A stretch of DNA of 64,000 bases, from positions 930,001-994,000 of the forward strand of contig CAVZKX010000002.1 in the NCBI GenBank assembly GCA_963775975.1, given 5' to 3'. The translations under genes and the position numbers were made by a program. Each line of letters opens with the position of its first letter. The first letter of the stretch is position 1. This stretch comes from JANXQG01 sp963775975. GTDB lineage: Bacteria; Planctomycetota; Planctomycetia; Pirellulales; Thermoguttaceae. The notes beneath the pieces are model-generated. The model was given only the letters and a program-made list of their open reading frames with translations. It was not told the origin of the DNA and searched no databases. Positions 16,610 to 25,359 of this stretch are shown piece after piece.

Positions 16610-17981
16610 ATGTTTTGCCGCCAGATTCGTTGTGCCCCTTCGTTCCTTTCCTTCATCAGCCTGCTTGCCGCGCGTACACGCCGCGCGAGTCGAAGCCGAC
16701 GAGCCGCCGCCGGGCTTCACGCGGTTGGTCAACGGCAAGGACCTCAGCGGCTGGCACGGTATGCCGGACTTCAGCCTGTTCACTCTGGCCGCGCTGCCCG
16801 AGCCCGAGCGCAAGGCGAAGATCGACGCCTGGACCGCCACGACCCGGCAGCACTGGAGCGTCCAAGGCGACGAGCTGGTGAACGACGGCCAGGGCGCGTT
16901 CCTGACGACCGACAAGGACTACGGAGACATCGAGTTGTTGCTTGAATACAAGACGGTTCCCTTGGCCGACAGCGGCGTTTACCTCCGCGGCACGCCGCAG
17001 GTGCAGATTTGGGACTATACCAAGGCCGGCGGCAAGTGGAACCTCGGCGCGGACAAAGGCAGCGGCGGCCTTTGGAACAACAGCCCCGGCGCGCCCGGCA
17101 AGGACCCGCTCGTTCTGGCCGACAAGCCGTTCGGCGAGTGGAATAAGTTCCGCATCCTCATGGTAGGCGAGCGGGTGACCGTCTATTTGAACGACAAGCT
17201 GGTCGTCGATCACGCCCGGCTGGAGAACTACTGGCGCAAGACCGTTCATCCGCCCAAGTACAACCGCGGCACGCCGCTGATGAAGACCGGCCCGATCCAG
17301 CTCCAGACACACGGCGGCGAAATCCGCTGGAGGAATCTGTTCGTCCGCGAGATACCGAGCGACGAGGCCAATGAGATCCTTAGCAAGCACAACAGCGACG
17401 GCTTTGTGACCGTCTTCAACGGCAAGGATTTTACGGGCTGGGCCGGACCTGTTGATGAGTATCAAGTGAAAGACGGCGCGGTGCTCTGCCGGCCGAACAA
17501 GGGCGGCACGATCTACACCGAGGCCGAATACTCCGACTTCGTCGCCCGCGTCGAGTTTCGCCTGCCGCCGGGCGGCAACAATGGGCTGGCGATCCGCTAT
17601 CCGGGCGATCCGAAGGGCAAGGTGGACGGCGCCTATTCGGGCACTTGCGAATGTCAAATCCTCGACGACACGGCCCAGGGCTACTACCATCTCGATCCGC
17701 GGCAGTATTGCGCTTCGGCATACGGCATGACGGCCGTCAATCGCGGCTATCTGCGGCCCGTGGGCGACTGGAACTTCATCGAGGTCACGGCCGTCGGTCC
17801 CAAGCTGAAGATGGAGCTTAACGGCACGCTGGTGACCGATACCGATCTCAGCGAAGTGACGGATTACATGGCCAACCATCCACATCCGGGCAAGCTCTCG
17901 ACGCACGGACATTTTGGCTTCTGCGGCCACAACGACCCGGTGGCATTCAGGAGCGTACAGATTAAGGAGTTGAAGAACTGA
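16610..17981 (+). CDS. Secreted protein with two DUF1080 (3-keto-disaccharide hydrolase-type) domains (frameshifted near the start)
   Basis: Two tandem DUF1080 beta-sandwich domains: the first opens GFTRLVNGKDLSGWHG and the second GFVTVFNGKDFTGWAG. DUF1080 is annotated as a 3-keto-glycoside hydrolase fold and is greatly expanded in planctomycetes. A signal peptide (MFCRQIRCAPSFLSFISLL) begins at 16610 in a frame one base off; the frames join at about 16665-16690. The ending VAFRSVQIKELKN is typical. It probably cleaves 3-oxidised sugars at the surface or in the periplasm, a pathway that commonly uses Gfo/Idh/MocA oxidoreductases such as that at 21213. Confidence 0.85.
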
Positions 17982-17988
17982 TCTCGTA

Positions 17989-18845
17989 ATGCCGCCTCTC
18001 GACCCCACGCTTCCGATCCTTCCGCCGCGCGCGCTGACGCGCATAAAGGCACGTTCGGCACGGCTTTGATCGTGGGCGGATCGCGGGGCATGACCGGCGC
18101 GGCGGCTCTGGCCGGCATGGCGGCCTTGCGCGGCGGCGCGGGACTGGTGCGCGTGGCGGTGCCCGACGTTTGCCTGGAAACGGTGGCCGCCCATGAGCCG
18201 TCCTACATGACGGTCCCGCTGCCGTGCGACGTTGAGGGCCGCATTAGCGGCGCTGCGCATGCGCGGATCGTCGAGCAGGCCCGTGCGGCGACCGTGGTGG
18301 CGATCGGGCCGGGACTCGGCCGCTCGCCCGATTTGGACCGCCTGGTCCATCAACTTTACCAGGAGATCGCGTTGCCGATGGTTTGCGACGCTGATGCATT
18401 GAACGCCCTCGCGATCGATCGCGATTCGCTCGCGCATCACGCCGGGCCGCGCGTCTTCACTCCGCATCCCGGTGAGTTCGCCCGGCTGGTCGGAAAGAAC
18501 TATCCCGCCGAGGAGCGCGAGGTCGCGGCGCAGGAAATGGCCGCGCGATGCGATGTGGTCGTGGTGCTCAAAGGCCATCGCACCTTCGTCACCGACGGCC
18601 GCCGCCACTGGCATAACTCGACCGGCAATCCGGGCATGGCCACCGGCGGTTCCGGAGATTCGCTCACTGGGCTAATCACGGCGCTAGCCTGCCAGCATCT
18701 TGAATCGTACGAGGCCGCGCGGCTAGGCGTCTATCTGCACGGCCTGGCCGGCGACTTGGCGGCCAAGGAATTGGGAGAGCCGTCGCTGATTGCGAGCGAC
18801 ATTGTGAGGTTTATGCCGGCTGCGATGAAAGCTATTTCCCCTTGA
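17989..18845 (+). CDS. nnrD: ADP/ATP-dependent NAD(P)H-hydrate dehydratase (frameshifted)
   Basis: Repairs hydrated NAD(P)H. The ribokinase-like fold is evident: GTFGTALIVGGSRGMTGAA at the start, PGLGRSPDLDRLV, VCDADALNAL, FTPHPGEFARL, and the ATP/catalytic motif GNPGMATGGSGDSLTGLI. The N-terminus MPPLDPTLPILPPRA is in a different frame; a missing base at about 18028-18036 would give ...RAADAHKGTFG..., exactly the family pattern. The epimerase (NnrE) half is absent, so this is a stand-alone dehydratase. Its 3' end overlaps the convergent HEAT gene by 14 bases. Confidence 0.88.
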
Positions 18846-20204
18846 TCTGCTTCTCCACCCAGGTTTCATCCTTAAGATAGTGCTTCGCCCGCAAGATCAC
18901 CTCGGGGTCTTTGCTCAGCAGAATCACCTTGTCGAGCGCCTTGGCGAACTCGGCCTTGTTCGGCTGCCGCAACTCCTTGTGATGGGCCAATTCGACGACT
19001 GTCTCGCAAGCGACTTGCGCGAACTGCGGTTGGTCCATGTAAGGTGCGACGAATCGAAACGTGTCAAGCGAACGAATTGCACGGGCACGTTTGATGACGG
19101 TTGTCCGCTGGGCGTCGGTCGAGCATAGTTCCATTGCCTTCTTGAGCATGGCCAAGCGTTCGGCGTCCGAACGGCCGTCCGGCAGCGGCGCGATGCGGAT
19201 AAGAGAGTCGACAATCAGCTTATGTTCGGGCGCAAAAACACTGTTCGGATTAGCAGAAGCATAATCAAGCAACATTGGCGCGACAGTGCCGTCGGGCCAG
19301 TTGCAGAGCGCTTTAACGCCGGCATCATTACTGTGGAATTCATACGCGCGGAGAGCCATCTCAACTCGCTCCTTTGCCGACGGGCCACCTATTCGCCCCA
19401 CTGCCGGAAGCAACGCATCAATCTCATTGCCGCGCATTCCTTCCATAATCCTCAGCAGCGGCAATGCCGGGTCGGTGTTTTTCGGGTCTCGCCGCGCAAT
19501 CAAGGCGAGCGATATTTCCGCCTCCTCACGGGATTGTGCGTCCTTCGCATCGAGGATTTCTCGGGCCAACTTGGAAATCAACTCCGGCCCTGCCAACTGC
19601 CCCAGGGCTTCCAATGCGGCCGCGCGGACCTTGGCGTCCTTGTCTTTCGACGCTGTTAAGAGCGCTGCGATACTATCGACGGCGTGCCGAGCGACGAGCA
19701 ACTTCAGGACCGCGACGCGGACGCCCGGCACGGCGGCTTTCAACTGCTCGCATAGAGCTGCGTTGACCCCGTCGCCATGCAGGAGCGTCAATGCAGAAAC
19801 GACATCCTTTTGGTCCTTTTCGTTGGCCAGCAAGCCAACCAGTTGCGGCACGTCGCTCTTATCACCCAGCGGCCCGAGCGCGCGGATTGCGGCGGTATGG
19901 ACCTCGCCTTGGGAAGCCTTGAGCAGATCGAGGACCGCCGGCTTGGCGGCCGCGTCACCGCGACCGGCCAGCGCGCCGACCAGGCCGCTTTGCGCTCCGG
20001 CGCGAGCTTGGGCAGCAGCGCCGCGAACCGCCGCGTCGTCGCCGCGCCCTTCGCTTCATCGCGAACCTGCTCCAGCCCGATCGCGCGAACGTCCTTGTCC
20101 TTGTCGGAGACAAGGTCGATGATCGTTTTTACCGTGTCGTCGTCCGCGCGGACAGCGGCGGTGAGGGCGAAGAGAGCGAAAGCGGCGATGGCAATGCGTT
20201 GCAT
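18832..20204 (-). CDS. Secreted HEAT-repeat protein (frameshifted)
   Basis: The signal peptide (MQRIAIAAFALFALTAAVRA, start at 20204) is followed by HEAT repeats, with motifs such as DKDAKVRAAALEALGQLAG and IRALGPLGDKSDVPQLVGLL. The frame changes at about 19975-20000 between LLPKLAPE and GALAGRGDAAAKPAVLDLL. Total length is about 456 residues. HEAT scaffolds of this type are common exported proteins in planctomycetes. The neighbour at 20348 is also HEAT-like. A protein-protein interaction role is inferred; the partner is unknown. Confidence 0.78.
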
Positions 20205-20237
20205 GATCGTGCCTCGTATCGAAACATTTAGGAAAAC

Positions 20238-20272
20238 GACTGGGTACTGAGTACTCGGTACCCAGTACCCAG
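20238..20272. repeat. Heptamer array, TACTGAG/TACCCAG type
   Basis: Five 7-base units (GACTGGG, TACTGAG, TACTCGG, TACCCAG, TACCCAG) between the two HEAT genes. The array is self-complementary around TACTCGGTA. Confidence 0.7.
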
Positions 20273-20347
20273 TCAAGTAAATCAGTCACGGGACCGCGGA
20301 GCGGCCATTATGTTCGTGCCCACGCAGAGCGTGGCTACGAGGATGAC

Positions 20348-21178
20348 TTACTTGCTTGCCAGCAGCAGCCCGCGGGTCGCGGCCAGCTTGACGCTCTTCA
20401 CCGGGCTTGCGACCAGCGACGTGTAAACCTTCTTAGCGGCAGCGCGGTCGCCGGCGGCCAAAAGCTTTTCGGCGGCCGTCAAACGCGCGTCGGCAATGCG
20501 GAGCTTGACCGGCTCTGCGGCGGTCGTGGCGTTGTGCAAAGCTTCGGCGGCCGCGGCAGTGCCGATGTCACCAAGAGCCGTGGCTGCGGCCAGCGCGATC
20601 ATTTCGTCGTTATCGCCCAGCAAGGCGCTCAAGTCCGAAACGCTCTCCGCATCGCGGCGGACGCCGAGCGAGCCGGCGATGCCGGCCTTCTCCGCTCCGC
20701 TGGTCTTGACCAGCCCCTCGCGGAGAGCCTCGGCCGCTTCGGATGCCGGAATCCGCTCCAAGGCGTAGCGTGCCATGTGCGAAAGATCCTTGTTGGGCAG
20801 CATCGCAGCCAGTGCAGGCACGGAGGCGGCCGTGCCGATAATCAAGAGCTTGCGACAGACGTAGTCCTTGGCTGCCCGCGAGGCACTCGTGCCCAGCACG
20901 GCGGCCAGCTTCGTCTCCAGGTCCTTTCGCGCGGCCGGATCGCCGTGGCTTGCGGGCACGGCGTCTTCGATTGCGCCGAGCAGTTCATGAAACTTGGGGA
21001 TGTCCGCGCCCCAGTCGAAGGACTTCAAGTTGTCGAAGGCTTTTTGCAGGTCGGCCGCGTCGGGCGCGCCTTTGTACCGCGTCTCATAGACGGCGGTCCT
21101 TCTCCCGGAGGGTCTCTTCGTTGCGGGCTTCTTAGCAGCGGCAGCGGGTTGCGTTTGTGTTAGTGTTTGATCTGGCAT
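20348..21178 (-). CDS. HEAT-repeat protein, no signal peptide
   Basis: A 276-residue Ala-rich helical protein with HEAT-like repeats (VPALAAMLPNKDLSHMARYA, ALAAATALGDIGTAAAAEAL). The N-terminus is Lys/Pro-rich without a signal peptide, so it is probably cytosolic. It lies between the secreted HEAT gene and the Gfo/Idh/MocA gene, all on the minus strand. The gap to the latter is only 34 bases, so it may be cotranscribed with it. Function unknown; similar adapters pair with oxidoreductases in planctomycetes. Confidence 0.75.
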   Translation of the reverse strand: MPDQTLTQTQPAAAAKKPATKRPSGRRTAVYETRYKGAPDAADLQKAFDNLKSFDWGADIPKFHELLGAIEDAVPASHGDPAARKDLETKLAAVLGTSASRAAKDYVCRKLLIIGTAASVPALAAMLPNKDLSHMARYALERIPASEAAEALREGLVKTSGAEKAGIAGSLGVRRDAESVSDLSALLGDNDEMIALAAATALGDIGTAAAAEALHNATTAAEPVKLRIADARLTAAEKLLAAGDRAAAKKVYTSLVASPVKSVKLAATRGLLLASK

Positions 21179-21212
21179 GGATAGTGTTTATTGTTGGAGT
21201 GTTTGTTTGTTT

Positions 21213-22427
21213 TTACAAAGTCCACGGCTCGCGGCGGGCGCGATCGACCAGGCGGTTGGCTTCCTCGTCGCCCGGGAACTCGTTCTTGGCGGCATCCCAT
21301 TTCAGATTCCGCTTGAGCTGATAGGCGATGTTGCCCAAGTGACAGACGGCGGCGGTGTGCGTGGCCAGTTCGATGTCGCGGAACGGTTTTTCGCGGGTTT
21401 TGACGCACTGGATGAAATCGCCGTAGATGCCGCCCTGGCCTTTGTAAGTCGGAACGGTCTTGGCTTCCTTCTTCTCGCCCGGCGTGCCCTCGACCTGGAG
21501 ATTGCCGTAACCCGGCCGGTTGTGCGTGAGCAGGATGCCGTTGGGATAGCGGTAGGTTAGCCATTCCTTGCCGTCGTCGTTGTGATAGGTGACTTCCTCC
21601 GGCTCCAGTTCGCGGCAGTCGATGGCAAACATCGCGCCGCCGAAATGGTGCGCGCCCCAGTCGGTCATGCCGCCGCCCGAATAGTCGGAGTACGACCGCC
21701 AGCAGGAGCCGTTGATATTGTAGCTGCCGCTGCAGCGATAGGGATTGTACGGTGCCCACGGCGCGGGACCGAGCCACATGTCCCAGTCGAAGCCGTCGGG
21801 CACCGGCTCGCCCGGCAGATAGCAGAGCTGCGGCAGCGGGCCGACGTTGACGTTGATCGATTTGATCGGCCCGATCTCGCCGCTCCAACACTGATTGACG
21901 ACGCCGCGATAGTCTTCCAGCACGCGTTGGCTGCCGCCGGAAACGACGCGGCCGTAACGCCGCGCGGCCGCGACCACGATCGGCCCCTCACGCAAGGTGC
22001 GGGTTTCGGGCTTCTGGCAGTAGACATCCTTGCCGTGCCGGCAGGCCTCGATGACGATCTGGATGTGCCAATGGTCGGGCGTGGCGACGTGAACCGCGTC
22101 GATATCGGTGCGGGCCAAGAGTTCGCGAAAATCGTGGTAGGGCTTGCAATCCTTGTTGTGGTAACGCTTGTTGGCTCGATCGAGCGCCTTATTGAGGTGG
22201 TCTTCGCTGACGTCGCAGGCGGCCACGTACTGGACGTCGCCGCGGCCCAGGTAGGCGCCCTGGTCGCCAGAGCCCTGATTGCCGATGCCGATGCCGGCCA
22301 TCACGATGCGGTTGCTGGGCGCGGGCCGCTCGTCGGCCCCCAGGGCCGAGCCGGGCACCAGGTAGGGCACGGCTACCGCGGTTGCCGCGGCTTTGAGAAA
22401 GTCTCGCCGATTGGCTTGTTGTTTCAT
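21213..22427 (-). CDS. TAT-exported Gfo/Idh/MocA-family oxidoreductase
   Basis: NAD(P)-dependent sugar oxidoreductase family, 404 residues. The N-terminus NRRDFLKAAATAVAVPYL is a twin-arginine signal (variant RRDF). The Rossmann start is IVMAGIGIGNQGSGDQG. The family motif is HVATPDHWHIQIVIEACRHG with downstream KPETRTL. The C-terminal domain contains GGGMTDWGAHHFGGAM, typical of the planctomycete subfamily. Export suggests tightly bound cofactor and action on sugars in the periplasm. The cluster with HEAT and DUF1080 genes suggests carbohydrate oxidation or 3-keto-sugar metabolism, by inference. Confidence 0.93.
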   Translation of the reverse strand: MKQQANRRDFLKAAATAVAVPYLVPGSALGADERPAPSNRIVMAGIGIGNQGSGDQGAYLGRGDVQYVAACDVSEDHLNKALDRANKRYHNKDCKPYHDFRELLARTDIDAVHVATPDHWHIQIVIEACRHGKDVYCQKPETRTLREGPIVVAAARRYGRVVSGGSQRVLEDYRGVVNQCWSGEIGPIKSINVNVGPLPQLCYLPGEPVPDGFDWDMWLGPAPWAPYNPYRCSGSYNINGSCWRSYSDYSGGGMTDWGAHHFGGAMFAIDCRELEPEEVTYHNDDGKEWLTYRYPNGILLTHNRPGYGNLQVEGTPGEKKEAKTVPTYKGQGGIYGDFIQCVKTREKPFRDIELATHTAAVCHLGNIAYQLKRNLKWDAAKNEFPGDEEANRLVDRARREPWTL

Positions 22428-22626
22428 GGAATGTCGTTCCTTTCTTGAAGCACAAAAGAATGGGCCCGCTCGCCGCCATTCGACGCAAGAGGCCGGAAAA
22501 TCCAGGTGTGGCTAAAGGTGGGCCGAATGCGACGGAAGCAGGCCGGACGCGCTATCTTGAGGCATTCGGATAGCCTACAAGATAGACAGCCCGGGCGCAG
22601 TTGTCAACTATTGCGGAACATGGGAG

Positions 22627-23514
22627 TCACTTCAGCAATTCCACCACCCCCAGCACCAGCAAACCGACGCTTACGACTGCGTTGACGTGAAAAAACGCCC
22701 GATTCACGCGGCTCAGATCGTCCGGCCGCACCAGCCAGTGTTCGTAAAGCAGCAAGATCCCGATGGCAGCCACACCGGACAGATAGATTGCCCCGAAAAG
22801 CGGATAAAACCACGGCAGTGCGGCCAGCAGGAGGTACATGACAAAATGACACGCGGCCGCCAGCCGCAGTGCGACAGGGATGCCCAGCCGGGCGGGTACG
22901 CTGTGCAGGTGTATCGAGACATCGAAGGCATAGTCTTGGCAGGAGTAGATTATGTCGAACCCGGCCACCCAGAGAGCGACCGCCGCGCTCAGAACAAGCG
23001 GCGGCCAGGTCAATTCGGCCCGAAGCACAACCCACGCTGCCGAAGGTGCCATGGCCAGTGCAATACCCAGCCAGAGGTGCGCAAGCGCCGTGAATCTCTT
23101 CGCGTAGCTATAGCCAAAGAGAAACAAGAGCACCGGTATGGCGGCGGCCAGCGGGATCCAATTCGGCAGAAAGAGCAAAGTAGACGCCACGAAGCCGACC
23201 GAGCAGAGAACGGTGAAGGTCCACACACCGCTCACGCTGAGCACGCCCGCCGGGAGGTGCCGCGATTGTGTGCGCGGATTCATCGCGTCGATCCGCCGGT
23301 CGGCCAATCGGTTAAACGCCATCGCCGCGCTGCGGACAGTGACCATCGAGAGGAGGATGCCAACGAGATCGATCCAGCGGAAGGGCCGCGGCGGCGTCTC
23401 GACGGCATTCTGCTTCCAGGCCATCGCTGCCGCCAAGAGTGCAAAGGGCAGCGCGAAAAGCGTGTGGCTGAAGCGGATCATTTCGAGGAGGTGGCGGAGG
23501 CGCGAGAACATCAA
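22627..23514 (-). CDS. mqnP: UbiA-family prenyltransferase, probable MqnP
   Basis: Integral membrane prenyltransferase of 295 residues with about eight or nine hydrophobic helices. The two Asp-rich motifs bind Mg and polyprenyl diphosphate: NRLADRRIDAMNPRTQSR (first) and DIIYSCQDYAFD (second). Together with ubiX, ubiE and ubiD on the same strand just upstream, it most likely prenylates the naphthoate of the futalosine menaquinone route (MqnP) rather than 4-hydroxybenzoate. The early mqn genes are not in this window. Confidence 0.88.
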   Translation of the reverse strand: MMFSRLRHLLEMIRFSHTLFALPFALLAAAMAWKQNAVETPPRPFRWIDLVGILLSMVTVRSAAMAFNRLADRRIDAMNPRTQSRHLPAGVLSVSGVWTFTVLCSVGFVASTLLFLPNWIPLAAAIPVLLFLFGYSYAKRFTALAHLWLGIALAMAPSAAWVVLRAELTWPPLVLSAAVALWVAGFDIIYSCQDYAFDVSIHLHSVPARLGIPVALRLAAACHFVMYLLLAALPWFYPLFGAIYLSGVAAIGILLLYEHWLVRPDDLSRVNRAFFHVNAVVSVGLLVLGVVELLK

Positions 23515-23523
23515 CGACCGCCT

Positions 23524-23742
23524 TCACGCATACTTCTTCCGCATCTCGGCGAACACTTGCTCGGCTGGCACGCCTGGCACGACGCCCGACTCCATTTCCT
23601 GCCAGCGCTGGTCAAGCTCGTCCTCCCAGGCCGAGCGAACGCTTTCATCCAGCGATTGCAAGAGACAATATGCCAACTCAGCACGCTCGTCATCCGCGAG
23701 TTGCAAAGCTTCTCCCTTTACTCTTTCAGCGATGTCTGTCAT
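23524..23742 (-). CDS. Addiction-module antitoxin, TIGR02574-like, no toxin partner visible
   Basis: A 72-residue acidic protein starting at 23742 (MTDIAERVKGEALQLADDER), with ELAYCLLQSLDE and ending EVFAEMRKKYA. This is the pattern of the small addiction-module component family paired with RelE/ParE toxins. The next gene on the strand is mqnP, 9 bases after the stop, with no RelE gene between, so the antitoxin appears orphaned within the menaquinone cluster. Confidence 0.75.
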   Translation of the reverse strand: MTDIAERVKGEALQLADDERAELAYCLLQSLDESVRSAWEDELDQRWQEMESGVVPGVPAEQVFAEMRKKYA

Positions 23743-23841
23743 GCGAATGTGACCTCCAAGATTACTATACGTCAACCGATCCAACCGGTCAATCGATCCG
23801 TCATTTCGCGGCGTCGGATTTCGTCCATTTCGCTTGACACC

Positions 23842-24510
23842 TCAATTCTCTTCCGCTCCCCACCGCTGCATCAGCGAATTGCGAATCCCAAGCTGATCCA
23901 AAATCCGCGCGACGACGAAGTCGATCAGGTCGCCGATCGTCTTCGCGCCATGATAGAAGCCGGGACTGGCGGGCAGGATTACCGCACCGTACTCGGCGGC
24001 GCGCTTCATGTTGTCCAAAGCGATCAGCGAAAGCGGCGTCTCTCGCGGCACGAGGATCAGCTTGCGGCGCTCCTTGAAGTGGACCTCCGCCGCGCGGTGG
24101 ATCAGGTTCGAGCTGGCGCCATGCACGATCGCGCTCAGCGTGCCGCTCGAGCATGGGCAGATCACCATGCCGTCGGTGAGAAATGACCCGCTCGCGATCG
24201 CGGCCATGAAGTCGCGATGGTGGTAATAGGTCAGCGAGCCTTCCTCGATCGAGGTGGAGACGCCGGACATGGTGCGAATGTTTTGCAGCTTGCGGTCGTT
24301 GGGCCTCGAGCCGATGTCCAGCATGAGCATTGAAGGCGAGAAGTCGTCGAGGTTGACACTCAGGCCGAGCTCCTGCTTGAAGACCGTCTGAGCGGCGGGG
24401 CTGATGACCAGATGGATGTTGCAGCCGGCGGCATGGAGAGTTTCGAGGAGCCGCGTGGCATAGACGGACCCACTAGCTCCCGTGATGGCGACGACGATGT
24501 TTTTCTTCAT
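23842..24510 (-). CDS. ubiX: UbiX/MqnM flavin prenyltransferase
   Basis: Makes prenylated FMN, the cofactor of UbiD decarboxylases, from FMN and dimethylallyl phosphate. The 222-residue product has the FMN-binding start (VAITGASGSVYATRLLE), a conserved PCSSGTLSAIVHGASSNL and the RRKLILVPRETPLSLIAL motif. It works with the UbiD-family gene at 25356, supporting a shared menaquinone operon. The expected length and all flavodoxin-like motifs are present. Confidence 0.95.
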   Translation of the reverse strand: MKKNIVVAITGASGSVYATRLLETLHAAGCNIHLVISPAAQTVFKQELGLSVNLDDFSPSMLMLDIGSRPNDRKLQNIRTMSGVSTSIEEGSLTYYHHRDFMAAIASGSFLTDGMVICPCSSGTLSAIVHGASSNLIHRAAEVHFKERRKLILVPRETPLSLIALDNMKRAAEYGAVILPASPGFYHGAKTIGDLIDFVVARILDQLGIRNSLMQRWGAEEN

Positions 24511-24519
24511 GGTGTTCTT

Positions 24520-24625
24520 GTAGGTCCCTCTTGCCGAGAGGGACCATTGCGGCTCAAACCGGGCACTGGCGTCGAACCTTTCCTTGCGCGGGTCACATTG
24601 GTCCTTGCCGGCAGAAAGGACCTAC
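24520..24625. repeat. GTAGGTCC inverted repeat, copy 1
   Basis: Ends GTAGGTCCCTC and AAAGGACCTAC with internal palindromes (CCCTCTTGCCGAGAGGG; GTCCTTGCCGGCAGAAAGGAC). Intergenic between ubiE and ubiX, overlapping the ubiE stop by a few bases. The second copy, 28591-28694, lies inside the apbE gene. Confidence 0.8.
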
Positions 24626-25359
24626 TTCCGCCCCGCGTACAGCGTGGCGATTCCCAACGTGAACGGGTGAAACTCGACTTGCGATAGCCCGGCGGCCTGC
24701 ATCCGCGCACATAACTCCGCGCCCTGCGGGAACTGGCTGACGCTTGCCGGAAGATAATTATAAGCCGAATCGTCGTTTTTCGCGAGCGCCTGGCCGATGC
24801 GCGGCAGGACGCGGCGGAAGTAGAAGCGATAAAGCGACGACAGCGGCCAGAGCGTGGGCATGGAGAACTCCAGCACGGCAACGGTGCCGCCCGGCCGGCA
24901 GACGCGGACCATATCGGCGAGCCCGCGATCGGTGTCGCTGACGTTCCTGAGGCCGAAGGCAACGCAGACGATTTGGAATGTGTCGGCGGCAAACGGCAAT
25001 TGCTGGGTATCAGCCTCGATCCATGAAATATGCTGCTCCGCGCCGGCTTGACGGCCCTTGCGATTGGCCAGCACGAGCATCGGGTGGCAGAAGTCAGTGG
25101 CCACGATCCGGGCGGACCGCCCACTGGCCTTCCAGTAGGCCAGCGCCAAGTCGCCCGTGCCGGTGCAGACATCCAGGATCGGGCCGCCGTCTGGCCGCGG
25201 CGGCACGAGCCGCACCGTCCGCCGCCGCCAATAGAGATCAACGCCCAGCGAGAGGACATGGTTCAATAAGTCGTAACGGCCGGCAATGGAACCGAACATC
25301 CGCCGCACGCGGTCGGACGATTTGTCGAGGGGGCTGGAAGTCATGTCGCTGCCGCTCAT
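24622..25359 (-). CDS. ubiE: UbiE/MenG demethylmenaquinone methyltransferase
   Basis: SAM-dependent C-methyltransferase for the last menaquinone step. The 245-residue product shows RVRRMFGSIAGRYDLLNHVL, the SAM motif DVCTGTGDLALAYW, VCVAFGLRNVSDTDRGLADM and EFSMP. The start at 25359 (MSGSDMTSS) overlaps the ubiD stop by four bases (ATGA), showing translational coupling; an upstream extension would have an implausible Arg-rich N-terminus. Confidence 0.95.
   Translation of the reverse strand: MSGSDMTSSPLDKSSDRVRRMFGSIAGRYDLLNHVLSLGVDLYWRRRTVRLVPPRPDGGPILDVCTGTGDLALAYWKASGRSARIVATDFCHPMLVLANRKGRQAGAEQHISWIEADTQQLPFAADTFQIVCVAFGLRNVSDTDRGLADMVRVCRPGGTVAVLEFSMPTLWPLSSLYRFYFRRVLPRIGQALAKNDDSAYNYLPASVSQFPQGAELCARMQAAGLSQVEFHPFTLGIATLYAGRK

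Noticed and set aside
16656..18614. 652-codon minus-strand frame
   Set aside because: Antisense to DUF1080 and nnrD genes; no protein-like motif.
22687..24186. 499-codon plus-strand frame
   Set aside because: Antisense to mqnP and ubiX; long because of high GC, with no domain.
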